Shown in pieces: positions 1-27,292 of a stretch of DNA of 64,000 nt. Location of the stretch: positions 12,940,001 to 13,004,000 of the forward strand of contig NC_073358.2 of assembly GCF_027580225.2 (NCBI RefSeq). Reading direction: 5' to 3'. The translations under genes were made by a program, and so were the position numbers. Position 1 is the stretch's first letter. Each line of letters opens with the position of its first letter. The DNA is from Misgurnus anguillicaudatus. Taxonomy: Eukaryota > Chordata > Actinopteri > Cypriniformes > Cobitidae. The notes below the pieces were generated by a model. That model had not been told where the DNA came from and ran no database searches. It was given only the letters and a program-made list of their open reading frames with translations.

Positions 1-265
1 ACTGCACCTTTAAACTCTTTAAACACAGTTTATTTTCAAACCAATTAAACTGTTTGTGCATTTCCTAGATCAATGGAATGCTAAAAGTTCATTTTTAATT
101 CAAGTAACTTTTACTCCTGTTTTATTATTTTTAACATTTTAAACTGTTTTTATTAAAATCACATTTATTTTATTTTAAATTCTCATGTATCTTTGTTTTT
201 ATTGTGATTTTATCGTGTATCTCTTATTTTTACATTTTCTTTTTTATATATTGTTTTCTCATTTC

Positions 266-340
266 TGTGTAAGGCACTTTGAATGACCTCTGTGTATGAA
301 ATGTGCTATACAAATAAACTTGCCTTGCCTTGCCTTGCCT
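266..340 (+). repeat. LINE-like 3' tail with (TTGCC)n end
   Basis: A segment reading 'aaggcacttt...gtgctatacaaataaa' runs into about four TTGCC units (319-340). This is the usual look of a 5'-truncated fish LINE or LINE-derived SINE 3' tail. No coding part is present and the 5' limit is unclear. The rest of 1-710 is AT-rich grk1 intron 4 sequence in which I see nothing else. Confidence 0.45.
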
Positions 341-710
341 AATGGCTCCCCTAGCTATGGGGCAAGGCAGGGAAACATTAGTCAGAGCTAATACAGAGCA
401 ATATACAATAGATTTTCCAATTCAATCTCCAAGTATGGGTTGCCATACATTTGTCATTACGTCACCAATTTCACTAAAGAAGTGTTTTTAGAGTGCTTGG
501 GACTTTGTTATTAGGCCTACTTTTCTGAGCAACCAGACTTAAACATTTCATTTGAAAAAGTCCCATAGAGTTACACTGAGGGAAGGACCCATACCATAGG
601 AGAAAGGGGGGTCGAAAGTAACGTGGGACTAATGTAACAAAGCAAATTTTCTCAGAGCTCTTACTACATTTGCATGCCAAGCAATAACAGCATGTCCAGC
701 TGACGGGGTC

Positions 711-826
711 TGTACTGATAGGATGTTATGGATGTGTAATGTGTGCATGCGTGGGGAAGAGAGTTTAATTAAAGTTACATGTTCACCCACGCGGTCTCCT
801 GTCTGTTCCTTAACAATAATATAACA
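711..826 (+). repeat. 5' LTR of the 711-4025 element
   Basis: 116-bp direct repeat with TG...CA ends, paired with 3901-4025. It lacks about 10 bp present in the other LTR (the 'gatgcaccgg' stretch) and carries several substitutions, so the insertion is not recent. Confidence 0.85.
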
Positions 827-1284
827 TGGTGTCAGAAGTGGACTAACCTCACGTTCATATCGATGACAACTATCCACACCAGAGTAGCAAGTTTAAAAGC
901 TTGTAAGGGAGTTTCGAGGAAATAATCCAGACCACGCGTCAACATATACAGCTGCCTCACAGACACGGAGTGTGAGTAATTGCCGGGATGGTAAAAAAAA
1001 GACGATATAGGAAGATTCAGAAAACAGCACCAAGGTGAACATTTAACATGGATATGCTCTTTTCAATAAGCCCGCCGGAACACTTCGACTTGGATTAGAC
1101 GGTACGAGAGATTCCGTTTTGCGGCGGTGAAAGAAGCCAGGAATATAAAGTAAATTCTCTTATCTACACAATGGAAGATAAAGCTGATGATATATATTGT
1201 GCACACTGCCTCTGTCTGAAGAAGACAGGAAGACATATGATAGAGTTAAAAATGCATTTGAGAAACACTTCTATTCAATAAGAG

Positions 1285-3493
1285 GTGCCAAAAACGGGTG
1301 AGTCAGCGAAACCATTCATTACTGCAGTTCATAAACTAGCAGAAAACTGCCTGTATAAAGTCCTTCAAGAGGAGCTGAAAAGGATGGAAGACCTTGCTGT
1401 AATAACTCCCATCGAAGAAGCAACAGAGTGGTGTGCTCAGGTATGTTGGCTGTGCCAAAACCAATGGCAAGATCCGAATCTATGTGCATTTGACACATCT
1501 GAACAATGATGTATGTAGAGAGAGACACATTCTTCCCGCTGTTGATGAGAACTGGCAAATTGTCAGGCGCTACAGTATTCTCTAAGTTGGATGGTACTGC
1601 TGGATTCTCTGGATTCCCCTACATAAAGACTCGGTCCCTCTCACTACCTTTATCATGCAATATGGAAGATATTGCTTCCATACGGCATATCCTTGGCACC
1701 AGATCACTTTCAAAATTGTCTAACACAGATGCTGGAGGGACTGGAGGGCACATTGTGCCACGCGGATGACATCCTGGTGTTTGTCGCTACAATGATGAAC
1801 ATGATGCAAGACTTCTCAATGTCTTGAAACGGCTGGAACAGAATGGCCTAACACTTAACCAAAAATGTGAATTTGCTGTGCTTCAAGTTAAGTTCTTGGG
1901 ACACATCATCAGAGCAGAGGGCCTGCAAGCAGACCCTGACAAAATAAAAGCCATAAAACAGATGCCAGAGCCCAAAAGTGTTGCCGATGTCAAAAGATTT
2001 CTCGACATGATGAATTACGTCGGAAAATTCTCTCCCAACATTGCAGAGCTGACGGGAAAAGCTGAAAATGAATGGATATGGGGGATACAACAACAGCAAG
2101 CTTTTGAAAAAGTGTAACTAGATCTCAGCTCCCCGGCAGTTTTAGCACAATATTTTCCAGAAAGACAGACGAGTCTCAGTGGATGCTTCTTTTTTGGATT
2201 AGGTGGAGTACTTTCCCAGCTGCAGCCTGCAGGGGAATGGAGACCTGTTGCGTTCATTTCAAGAAGCATGACACCTACGGAGAAAAGATATGCACAAATT
2301 TAGAAGGAGGGACTGGCAATTACTTGGGCCTGTGAAGGATTTCAAACGGACCTTCTTGGGTTGGATTTTGTGGTCAGGACTGATCACAAGCCATTGGTCA
2401 GCCTATTAGGTTTGAGATTGCTGGAAGACCTACCGGCGCATATACTGAGATTTCGTCTATGCCTTTTGTGGTTCAAGATTATCCACGTCGCTGGAAAAAA
2501 TCTGATCACGGAGGATGCACTCTCCAGAGCTCCACTACAAAAAAATCCATCTGAAGCAGACCTAAAAAGAAAAGAAGACGTTAAAGTGTGTGTTGATCAT
2601 GTCATTCAACAATTGCCAGCAACACCAGCTAAGCTTGATCACATAAAGAGAGCTCAGGAAGAGGCCGAAATGTGCAGACAGCAAAATTCTTGTGTACGCA
2701 CAGGATGGGGTGAGAAAAACACTCCTCCACCCCATTTAGCAATGTTCTGGCAACAAAGACACAATCTGCTCATTGCAGGGGGATTGCTGATGAAAGGAAA
2801 TAGGCGTGTGATACCGGGAAGTTTGCAGAAAGATGTCCTAAAGAAAATACATCAGGGACATCAAGCCATCACTTAGTGTTTGGCACGGGAACAAATGTCC
2901 GTATGATGGCCAGGCATAACAAGGCAAATCAAAGACAAAGTGAATCAATGTGAAACGTGAGTCAAATACAGCTACAGTCAACCAGAGACCCTGCTGACCA
3001 CTCCCTTACCTTCAAGACCATGCCAGAGGGTGGCAGCAGATCTTTTCCATTGGAACAAAGGTAATTACCTCTTGCTGATGGACTACTATTCACGCTACAT
3101 GAGTTGCGTCACTATTTTGACAGCAACAAAGAGTCCCAGAGGCTCTTGTCACAGACAATGGCCCACAATTTTCAGCATTGGACTATGCTGATTTAGCAAA
3201 AGATTATGATTTCCATCATATGCCCAGCAGCCCCTATTATCCTCAAAGCAATGGGGAAGCTGAAAGAGCGAACAGTTAAAACACTACTGAGGAAAGGCGA
3301 GGATCCTCACAAAGCACTTATGGCTTACAGAGCTATACCATTAGTGTCAGGAGCCTCACCTGCTCAACTTTTGATGGGAAGGAACATCAGAACCACTCTT
3401 CCAGTGAGTCCATCCACTTTAAAACCTGCATGGCCAAACCTCAACACTTTCAAAAGAAAAGAGAATAAGTTGAAGGAAAAACAGAAGATGTAG
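1285..3493 (+). pseudogene. Gypsy pol remnant (RT, RNase H, integrase pieces)
   Basis: Successive fragments in different frames match pol in order. The start of reverse transcriptase is near 1340-1500. The RT thumb is at 1824-2117 (motifs KFLGHII, KRFLDMMNYVGKF). RNase H and tether are at 2361-2876 (VRTDHKPLVSLL and a DALSRAP-type end). The integrase C-terminal half is at 3206-3493 (KERTVKTLL, AYRAIPL). Stop codons and frameshifts separate the pieces, and the RT catalytic YxDD core is not readable. It cannot make a functional polyprotein. Confidence 0.8.
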
Positions 3494-3900
3494 TACAACA
3501 AATGCCACAGGGCACAAATAAAACCTGCTCTACAGACGGGACAGTCAGTTTCGATTCAGAATGTTCCACATCCGGGCAAAGTCATCAGCCATGCTGATGC
3601 TCCATGTTCCTACTATGTTGAAGGGCAGACGGGCAGTCTGAGAAGACATCATTCCCATCTGAGAGCAGTTTCTTCACAGCCAAGAGAGATTCAGGATTGT
3701 GTAAGAAGTAGAGTGGGGAGGGTGATCAGACCATCAGTTTAGACTGAACCTTTAGAGCAGAGACTTGTTAATCTCTATTCTCATTTGTTCTCACTTCTGC
3801 TGAAAATAGTTGCATAATATTTATTTTTGTGTTTTTCCCACAGGTACTGAGATTTTTTATTCTCTGAAAAAAGGGGAGTTTTTTAGCTAAAAGGGGGAGA

Positions 3901-4025
3901 TGTACTGATAGGATGTTATGGATGCGTAATGTGCGCATGCGTGGTGATGCACCGGGAGAGAGAGTTTAAGTAAAGTTACGTTTACGCATGCGGTCTCCTG
4001 TCTGTTCCTAAACAATAATATAACA
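3901..4025 (+). repeat. 3' LTR of the 711-4025 element
   Basis: 125-bp copy of the repeat at 711-826, preceded by a polypurine tract and followed by the near-match target duplication AGGTC. Confidence 0.85.
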
Positions 4026-4421
4026 AGGTCGAAAGTAATAATGTGCAACATAAGTAAAATTATACTGAAGTTATTCTAAGTTTTTTTTCAAAATTCCACC
4101 TGGTATTGATAGACCAGACTTTTGAGTTCCTGACCACAGCAAAATGTACCTCTCTCTGAAACATATTTTTTTTAAATGAGGTTTTTCTGAAAATGGTACT
4201 TTTGCCCTGCTATCCTTTACTCTAGTAACCAAAGTAGTATAAAATACTTTAATTTCAGAAGAGGAAGTGATTTTTTACTTCCATCTCCAAGCACCTTGCC
4301 ACTTAATGGAAAAAAACACAAATACACTAAGTGGCACCAGTTGACATTTAAATTAGTTAAAGGTACGGTTTCTACTCTTTTGATGACATAGAAAGTATAC
4401 ATGAATTTAAAGTACTCTAAC

Positions 4422-20810
<16,389 letters not shown>

Positions 20811-20936
20811 ATCTGATAGAGAGAAAGGTAAAAATAGAAGATATGGTTTTACAATATCTATATATCTCTAATACTATGAGATGAAATTGGTCAGTGTTTC
20901 ACAACATTTGTCTGCTATTTATTGGCTTGCTATTTA
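20811..20936 (-). promoter_or_regulatory. grk1 upstream region, truncated by a Tc1 insertion
   Basis: Only 126 bp lie between the grk1 ATG and the Tc1 end. Read toward the gene they contain GCAAGCCAATAAATAGC (CCAAT-like), an AT-rich GATATATAGATATT and an acceptor-like CTCTCTATCAG. I saw no clear CRX (TAATCC) site. It may be a promoter, or the end of a 5' intron. Confidence 0.3.
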
Positions 20937-21316
20937 CAGTTGAAAGAAAAAGCACGTGAACCCCCCGGGCCCACCCGGATTTCTTCATAAATTGGTCACA
21001 AAATATGTTCTGATCTTCATCTAAGTCACAACAATAGAGAAACACAGTCTGCTTAAACTAATACCGCACAAACATTATACGTTTTCATGTTTTTATTTAA
21101 TACAACATGTAAACATTCATAGTGCAGAGTGGAAAAAGTATGTGAAACCCTAGGCTAATGACTTCTCCAAGAGCTAATTGGAGCCAGGAGTCAGCCAACC
21201 TGGGGTCCAATCAATGTGATGAGATTGGATGTGTTGATTTAAGCTGCCCTGTCCAATAAAAAACACACACCAGTTTTGAGTTTGCTGTTCTGAAGAAGCA
21301 TTGTCTGATGTGAACC

Positions 21317-22898
21317 ATGCCTCGCACAAAAGAGCTCTCAGAAGACCTACGATCAAGAATTGTTGACTTACATAAAGCTGGAAAGGGCTACAAAAGTATA
21401 TCTAGAAGCCTTGATGTCCATGTGTCCACGGTAAGACAGATTGTCTACAAATGGAGAAAGTTCAGCACTGTTGCTACACTCCCTAGGTGTGGTTGTCCTG
21501 TAAAGATGACTGCAAGAGCACAGCGCAGAATGCTCAATGAGGTGAAGAAGAATCCTAGAATGTCAGCTAAAGACTTACAGAAATCTCTGGCACATGCTAA
21601 CATTTTTGTTGACAAATCTACAATAAGGAAAACATTAAACAAGAATAGACTTAAAGGGAAATTCCGCCTTGAAATGATCCTAGGGTTGGTGGCAGGCGTG
21701 TGCCGGGTTCGACCGTTCACTGGAGTTTGTTTTCGTGCTGGTCTGACGTGACCAGTGTTATTGCTAAACGCAAATTAGCATGTTATGGTAGCCTTCGGGG
21801 CATCAGTGCATTAAAAACGAAATCGCTATGTCTATACTACTAATAATGCTCAAAATAACCCCACACTTGCACTGTGGCACGGTGGGGGTCTCTGTGTGTG
21901 GGCCGGGGCATTGAGAGCTTTGCAGGTGTGCAGGCAGTTTATTGGAGGGAGGCATTTGCCGTTCGCGTCTGGATCGCGTGTCCATGCGGGCGCCATCTTG
22001 GGAGGGCTGAACTCTCGCGTGAAAGCACAACACCTGTTCCGGGCAACAACGTTTCGCGCGAGAGTTTAGTTTTCCCAAGATGGCGCCCGCATGGATATGT
22101 GATCCAGACGTGAACGGTTAGACTAGCATGAAAACAAACTCCAGTGAACGGTCGAACTCGGTACACGTTTGTTATTAACCCTAGGATCATTTCAAGGCGG
22201 AATTTCCCTTTAATGGGAGGACACCACGGAGGAAGCCACTGCTGTCCAAAAAAAAACATTGCAGCACGTTTGAAGTTTGCAAAAGAGCACCTGGATGTTC
22301 CACAGCACTACTGGCAAAACATTCTGTGGACAGATGAAACCAAAATTGAGTTGTTTGGAAAGAACACACAACGCTATGTGTGGAGAACAAAAGGCACAGC
22401 ACACCAAGATCAAAACCTCATCCCAAGTGTGAAATATAATGCAGGGGCCATCATGGTTTGGGGCTGCTTTGATGCCTCAGGCCCTGGACGGATTACTGTC
22501 ATTAATGGAAAAATGATTTCCAAAGTTTATCAAGACATTTTGCAGGAAAACTTAAGACCATCTGTCCGCCAACTGAAGCTTAACAGAGGATGGACGATGC
22601 AACAGGACAATGACCCAAAGCATAGAAGTAAATCAATGACAGAATGGCTTCAACAGAAAAAATACGCCTTCTGGAGTGGCCCGTTCAGAGTCCTGACCTC
22701 AACCCGATTGAGATGCTGTGGCATGACCTCAAGAGAGCGATTCACACCAGACATCCCAAGAATATTGCTAAACTGAAACACTATTGTAAAGAGGAATGGT
22801 CCAAAATTTCTCCTGACCGTTGTGCAGGTCTGATCTGCAACTATAGGAAACGTTTGGTTGAGGTTATTGCTGCCAAAGGAGGGTCAACCAGTTATTAA
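21317..22898 (+). pseudogene. Tc1 transposase, interrupted
   Basis: The N-terminal DNA-binding half is intact at 21317-21654 ([20 protein letters not shown], paired helix-turn-helix with [11 protein letters not shown]). It is then cut by a foldback element. After it, the catalytic half shows KNIAARLKFAKEHL, WTDETKIELFG, QQDNDPKH and [15 protein letters not shown], so the DDE-type acidic residues are present. Besides the insertion there is a +1 shift in an A run near 22250 and another shift near 22665. Three independent breaks make it inactive. Confidence 0.9.
21655..22209. mobile_element. Foldback element with TTAA target, nested in Tc1
   Basis: TTAA flanks both sides (21651-21654 and 22210-22213). 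Long inverted ends AGGGAAATTCCGCCTTGAAA continue through GGTTCGACCGTTCACTGGAG to an internal palindrome around CCAAGATGGCGCCCGCATGG. A TTAA target suits piggyBac- or Kolobok-type transposition. No ORF of note. Confidence 0.85.
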
Positions 22899-23243
22899 AC
22901 CCAAAGGTTCACACACCTTTCCCACCCTGCACCACGAATGCTCACATGCTGCGTCCAACAAAAACATGAAAACGCACAATGCCCGTGCGGCACCAGTTCA
23001 AGCAGACTGCGCCTCTCCACTGCCGCGACCCAGAGATGAAGACCAGAACACACTTTACGACCAAATCCAAGTAAGGCCAAAGGGATCACATACTTTTTCT
23101 TTCAACTGTATATAGCTATATGTAATAGATTCAGTAACAAGCAGAATCTCTTAATATCTTACAAAGTGTTGCTTAATACAAATCTATCTCCTCTGCATAC
23201 ATTTAACGTTAATGTGTTCCTTCTGGCACTTTGCTTTTTTTAA

Positions 23244-24059
23244 CCATTGTGGGTTGTTCCAATTCACTACCCTTTCGGGTTGTTTGTGTTCAAAAAAGGC
23301 CATTAAATTAAACGGCTGTGAAAATTCATCAGATTAATTTTTTTCTATTTTTTTTTTTAAATAAATCTGTTAATCAACCTTACTACTGATCAAACCAACC
23401 AAATGTTTACAAAATTTTCATGATTTTAACTCTTAGCAAAAGGAAAAACTGCCAACAATCAAGAATGCATGATTATATAGTGTCATGGCTTTGCAATCAA
23501 AAAATGTTGTTATAATGGAAGTCAATAGGGGGAAAAAACCCCACAAACAACTAATTAGGGAGAAAAAAAATAAAACTGATGCTGCATAAAAACTAAAAAT
23601 GCATCAAAGCCAATATTTTTACCAATCTTTGACAAGCCCAAGACTGTGAAAAAGGTAAAAAAAATCCAGTCCACATTCACTTTTTATATTAAAAATTTGT
23701 AATTTTGTGGTTTTTTTTCATCAAATCTGTGACAGCACTTATGAAGCAATTGAAGATTTAAACTCATGGAAATTTTGTAAGCATTTGGTAGTTTTGACCA
23801 GTACTGATTAACAGATTTATGATAAACATTGGAAAAAATATTAATCTGATACATTTTTACAGACGTCTAATTTAGTGGCTTTTTGTACACAAACAACCCG
23901 AAAGGGTAGTACATTTGCACACGGTACATTGTTGAGTTTTTGAAAAATTTTAAAGCATTTTCTCAAAATATGTGTAAATATAAGTTTTGTCACAAAAAAA
24001 TCATTCCTTTTGACACAAAGTTGTGGCCAAATTAAGACATAAGAAACAACCCATAACGG
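23244..24059. mobile_element. Palindromic MITE with TTAA target
   Basis: TTAA at 23240-23243 and 24060-24063 flanks inverted ends CCATTGTGGGTTGTT / CCGTTATGGGTTGTT. A second inverted pair, ACCCTTTCGGGTTGTTTGTG, lies inside each arm. Both arms also share CATCAGATTAAT-like blocks. The interior is AT-rich and non-coding. Confidence 0.8.
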
Positions 24060-24398
24060 TTAAATGGATTATGTAAATGCATTTGCCTTGATTTACATGT
24101 TATTTTCCCTTTTTTCCAACCATTTTTAAACTTGATTGAACTTTTTGATATTGAGCATAAAAGATATCAACCCCAAATTAAGGATTTGTTTAAATCAGAT
24201 GTTAACATAAGGTTAACACTTAATATGGCGCTACTATGTTTTTAGCTTTGGTTTTTGGACAAAAATGAAAACAAATCTGTAATAGGTTTACAGACATTTT
24301 TTAAATTCTGTTTTCACAGAATTAAAAGCTTAATTTATAGTCCCATATAGGTTCTATGCCGTAGGTTGTGTGTAGCTCTATGTAGCCTGATGCGCACC

Positions 24399-25536
24399 TG
24401 TAAGGTTTTGTTTTGTGTTTACTTGTGTTCTGTGTATTTTTGTATTTTGGACTTTTATTTTGATACCCTGCTCTGTTCTGACTTTTATTTTGATATTCAT
24501 CATGCCATGTTTCAGTTCACACTTCCTGTCTGTTTTGTATATAGGTCACTTCCTGTTCACCTGTTCGGGGCTGATTATTACATCGCCACATCCTGTTAGT
24601 ATCTGCCTGTTATCTGTATCTGTATCTGTTAGTGATGGCGAAGTGAAGCTTTCTTGAAGCAGTGAAGCTTTCAACCCAATTGTATCGGAAAAAGGTTCGT
24701 TACTCGAAGCTTTTCAAATCAGAGCTCAATGAGGACCTCTGCTGGTGAAAGTGCTGTTTCACAACATGTTCCACAACCAAACAACGTATTAATTTAATTA
24801 TAAAAGCAAAACTTAATGGATTGACAAATTAAGGATAGATGCATAAATAAATGTAACACTATATTAAATACATGACCAAAGCATGTTCCATTTCATGCGA
24901 ATGGTACTTCAAACAAAAATAGCAAATTAAGGATAGACCTTGTCTCAATAGTATAAAGTGTGAACCAATTAAAAAATATATCATGGTATTAAGTGGTGCA
25001 GAAAAGGCTTTTTACTACTAATATATTCTATATATATCATAAACTCACTATACAGTAATGGATTCCGTGTAATGCAATACTCCAATACAACCCATGAGGG
25101 CGCACCGCGCATCGCACAATTCTAAACCTTTGAATCAGATAACGAAGCAGTCACGTGGGTGTGTGTGAAACGAAGCTTCGGACGTCATTGGTCACGTGAT
25201 TTTGCCAGAACGAATCAAGCTTCGATACAAAGCTTCAATGAAAATCGGTTTGTTTTTTTGACACACGCTTCGGAGCTTCGGTGTCACTGGTAACATCACT
25301 AGTATCTGTTAATCTGTTTCTGTTACCTGCATCTGCCTGTGTTTGACTTCTGCCTGTATTTTGGATTTAATGCCTGTTTGCCGCCTGCCCTGATATATGT
25401 TTGCCTGTCTCTGGATTACGATTGTGGATTTACCCTGTTTGGATTTGTTTGCTGGCCCATATTGGGATTTTACTAATAAACACCTTTTGCACATGGATTC
25501 ACCTCTTCTCCGCTTTATTTAAAGCCACCCGTTACA
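24399..25536 (+). repeat. 5' LTR of the 24399-27749 element (interrupted)
   Basis: Aligns with 27293-27749 on both sides of an inserted hAT MITE (24630-25301 plus 8-bp duplication). Only about a dozen differences are visible, including one indel near 'gatatatgttt'. Confidence 0.88.
24630..25301. mobile_element. hAT-type MITE inserted in the 5' LTR
   Basis: Ends TAGTGATG...CATCACTA with perfect 8-bp duplication GTATCTGT (24622-24629 and 25302-25309). The uninterrupted target is visible in the 3' LTR, which proves the insertion point. The interior is rich in GAAGCTTCG-type palindromes. Confidence 0.93.
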
Positions 25537-25592
25537 GAATAATCAGCCATAAACCGGAATCCAGCGAAGGTCAGTAATTTCCCACCAGCACC

Positions 25593-26744
25593 ATGAAACC
25601 TGTTTTTGCACTACTTGCACTCCGTCAGAACCACCGGCCCATTGAGGATTATGTTCAAGACTTTCTGGAATTATCTAATCAGGTACATTTTGATGAGGAC
25701 ACTCTGAAACCGATCTTCTATAATGCTCTGGATGAATTGTTACGTTTGTGTATGCCCCATGATATGTCTGCCTGGTCCCTGGAGAGTTATATTGACTTTG
25801 CATTGCTGTTGTGTGGTTCACCATTTACTGTGGGTGTTGCGGATACACCTCCAGTGAATTTACACAACACACAAAGCCAAGTCATGCTTGTTCTGTCCAT
25901 GCCTGCTCCCAAAATGGCCGCCACCATGCCTGCTCCCAAAATGGCCGCCACCCTGCCTGTCCCTAAAATGGCCGCCATCCTGCCTGTTCCCAAGATGGCC
26001 ACCATCCTGCCTGTCCCTAAAATGGCTGCCATCCTGCCTGTTCCCAAAATGGCCGCCATCCTGCCTGTCTCTGCACTCGCACCTGTTTTGGAGAGAGCTA
26101 CTTTTATCCCTGCACCTGAGATTCAGAGGGCCATAGTCACCACCACACCTGCACTTATGAGGGCTGTCGTTCACCCTGCACCTGCCGTTAAGATGGCCGC
26201 CATGCCTGTAACTACCACTGAGGTATGTCTCATGGACTATGTACTCTGTGAATTTGCCGTTGCATTGTGGTGCGTTTGGTCTGCCTGCTGCTCGTTTGTC
26301 CCCTGTGTTTCTCAAGGCCCTGAACCCGAACCCCTGGACTCATTTGATCTGCTTGATTCATCCGGCCCATCTGATTCAACCGGACCATCTGATTCATCCG
26401 ACTCATCTAATTCATTCTATTCATCTGATTCATCCGACTGCTCTGATTTCATCGACTCCTATGATTCATCTGATCTGCCCGACTCTTCTGATCTGCCCGA
26501 CTCTTCTGATCTGCCCGACTCTTCTGATCTGCCCGACTCTTCTGATCTGCCTGACTCTTCTGATTCGTCTGTCCTGCCTGATTCACCAGTCCCGTCTAAC
26601 TCATCTGATTTGTCTGGTCCACCATCTGGGACATCGCCACAATGGGCTGTGGAAGCTTTCCCAAGTTTTTTTTTGGGGGGGGGTAGTACCCAGACACAGG
26701 AAGGAGGCAGAGGACACCGAGGCGGAGACCGAAGTGGACTCTGA
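25593..26744 (+). CDS. Gag-like ORF with PVPKMAAIL and DSSDLP repeats
   Basis: 383 codons. About 85 N-terminal residues (RQNHRPIEDYVQDFLELSNQ, DELLRLCMPHDM) look like a Gypsy capsid fragment. The rest is low complexity: about seven 9-10 residue PVPKMAAIL units (about 25905-26070), a proline/alanine stretch, then an S/D-rich tail with five SDLPDS units. No zinc knuckle, protease or catalytic motif. The function as a protein is unproven; the open frame may persist because repeat lengths are multiples of three. Confidence 0.55.
   Translation: MKPVFALLALRQNHRPIEDYVQDFLELSNQVHFDEDTLKPIFYNALDELLRLCMPHDMSAWSLESYIDFALLLCGSPFTVGVADTPPVNLHNTQSQVMLVLSMPAPKMAATMPAPKMAATLPVPKMAAILPVPKMATILPVPKMAAILPVPKMAAILPVSALAPVLERATFIPAPEIQRAIVTTTPALMRAVVHPAPAVKMAAMPVTTTEVCLMDYVLCEFAVALWCVWSACCSFVPCVSQGPEPEPLDSFDLLDSSGPSDSTGPSDSSDSSNSFYSSDSSDCSDFIDSYDSSDLPDSSDLPDSSDLPDSSDLPDSSDLPDSSDSSVLPDSPVPSNSSDLSGPPSGTSPQWAVEAFPSFFLGGGSTQTQEGGRGHRGGDRSGL
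25905..26070 (+). repeat. 30-bp minisatellite with AAAATGGCCGCCAT core
   Basis: About six to seven units of roughly 27-30 bp, each carrying AAAATGGCCGCC and CCTGCCTGT. They encode PVPKMAAIL. The core resembles a YY1 binding site on both strands. Confidence 0.85.
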
Positions 26745-26807
26745 TCCCTCCTCTCCTTGTGTTACAGGTCTATCCCTACCTCATGACCTAGCTTCATGTT
26801 TACCCCT

Positions 26808-27160
26808 TGATCCTGCTCCATGTCTGCCCCTGGATCCTGCTCCATGTCTGCCCCTGGATCCTGCTCCATGTCTGCCCCTGGATCCTGCTCCATGTCTGCC
26901 CCTTGATCCAGGTCCAAGCCTGCCCCATGACCCAGGTCCAAGCCTGCCCCATGACCCAGGTCCAAGCCTGCCCCATGACCCAGGTCCAAGCCTGCCCCAT
27001 GACCCAGGTCCAAGCCTGCCCCATGACCCAGGTCCAAGCCTGCCCCATGACCCAGGCCCACATCTGCCCCATGACCCAGGCCCACATCTGCCCCATGACC
27101 CAGGCCCGCATCTGCCCCATGACCCAGGCCCGCATCTGCCCCACGACCCTGGACCATCCT
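26808..27160 (+). repeat. 24-bp coding minisatellite
   Basis: About four units of the GATCCTGCTCCATGTCTGCC type grade into about ten units of CCAGGTCCAAGCCTGCCCC. Each is 24 bp, so all three frames on both strands stay open. The + frame in 26239-27297 reads DPAPCLPL then DPGPSLPH and DPGPHLPH. An 18-bp relative lies at 26467-26570. Several of the long ORFs here are by-products of this periodicity. Confidence 0.9.
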
Positions 27161-27292
27161 GGCCCTATGACCCAGGACCTCTCCTGAACTGCCCTGCCTT
27201 GCCAAGAGGTCCTGGCCCGCCCGCCCACCCTCTATTTGGACTTTATTATTTGAATGTTGGGCTCCGGGAGTCGCCCTTTAGAGGGGGGGTTC

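Larger units (their letters stand above)
711..4025 (+). mobile_element. Degenerate Gypsy-type LTR retrotransposon
   Basis: Two direct repeats beginning TGTACTGATAGGATG and ending ATAACA bound the element: 5' LTR 711-826 and 3' LTR 3901-4025. A primer-binding-like TGGTGTCAGAAGTGG follows the 5' LTR. A purine-rich tract (AAAAGGGGGAGA) precedes the 3' LTR. Flanks are GGGTC (706-710) and AGGTC (4026-4030), a 4-of-5 target-site duplication. The internal 3.1 kb holds only broken pol pieces and no recognisable gag, so gag has been deleted. It lies antisense in grk1 intron 4. Confidence 0.85.
20937..23108 (+). mobile_element. Tc1-like DNA transposon
   Basis: Terminal inverted repeats CAGTTGAAAGAAAAAGCACG and, from the right, CAGTTGAAAGAAAAAGTATG are flanked by TA on both sides. 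It holds one transposase reading region in + orientation. Without the nested 555-bp foldback (21655-22209) it is about 1.6 kb, a normal Tc1 length. An extra non-transposase stretch of about 180 bp lies at 22905-23085. Confidence 0.92.

Noticed and set aside
1..4421. Further grk1 exons (FMAPE region onward)
   Set aside because: I searched the minus strand for the next kinase blocks and found only LTR-element and repeat sequence, so they must be beyond the left edge.
26762..27228. Long ORFs on the minus strand over the 24-bp repeats
   Set aside because: They arise because the 24-bp period keeps all frames open; no domain is present.
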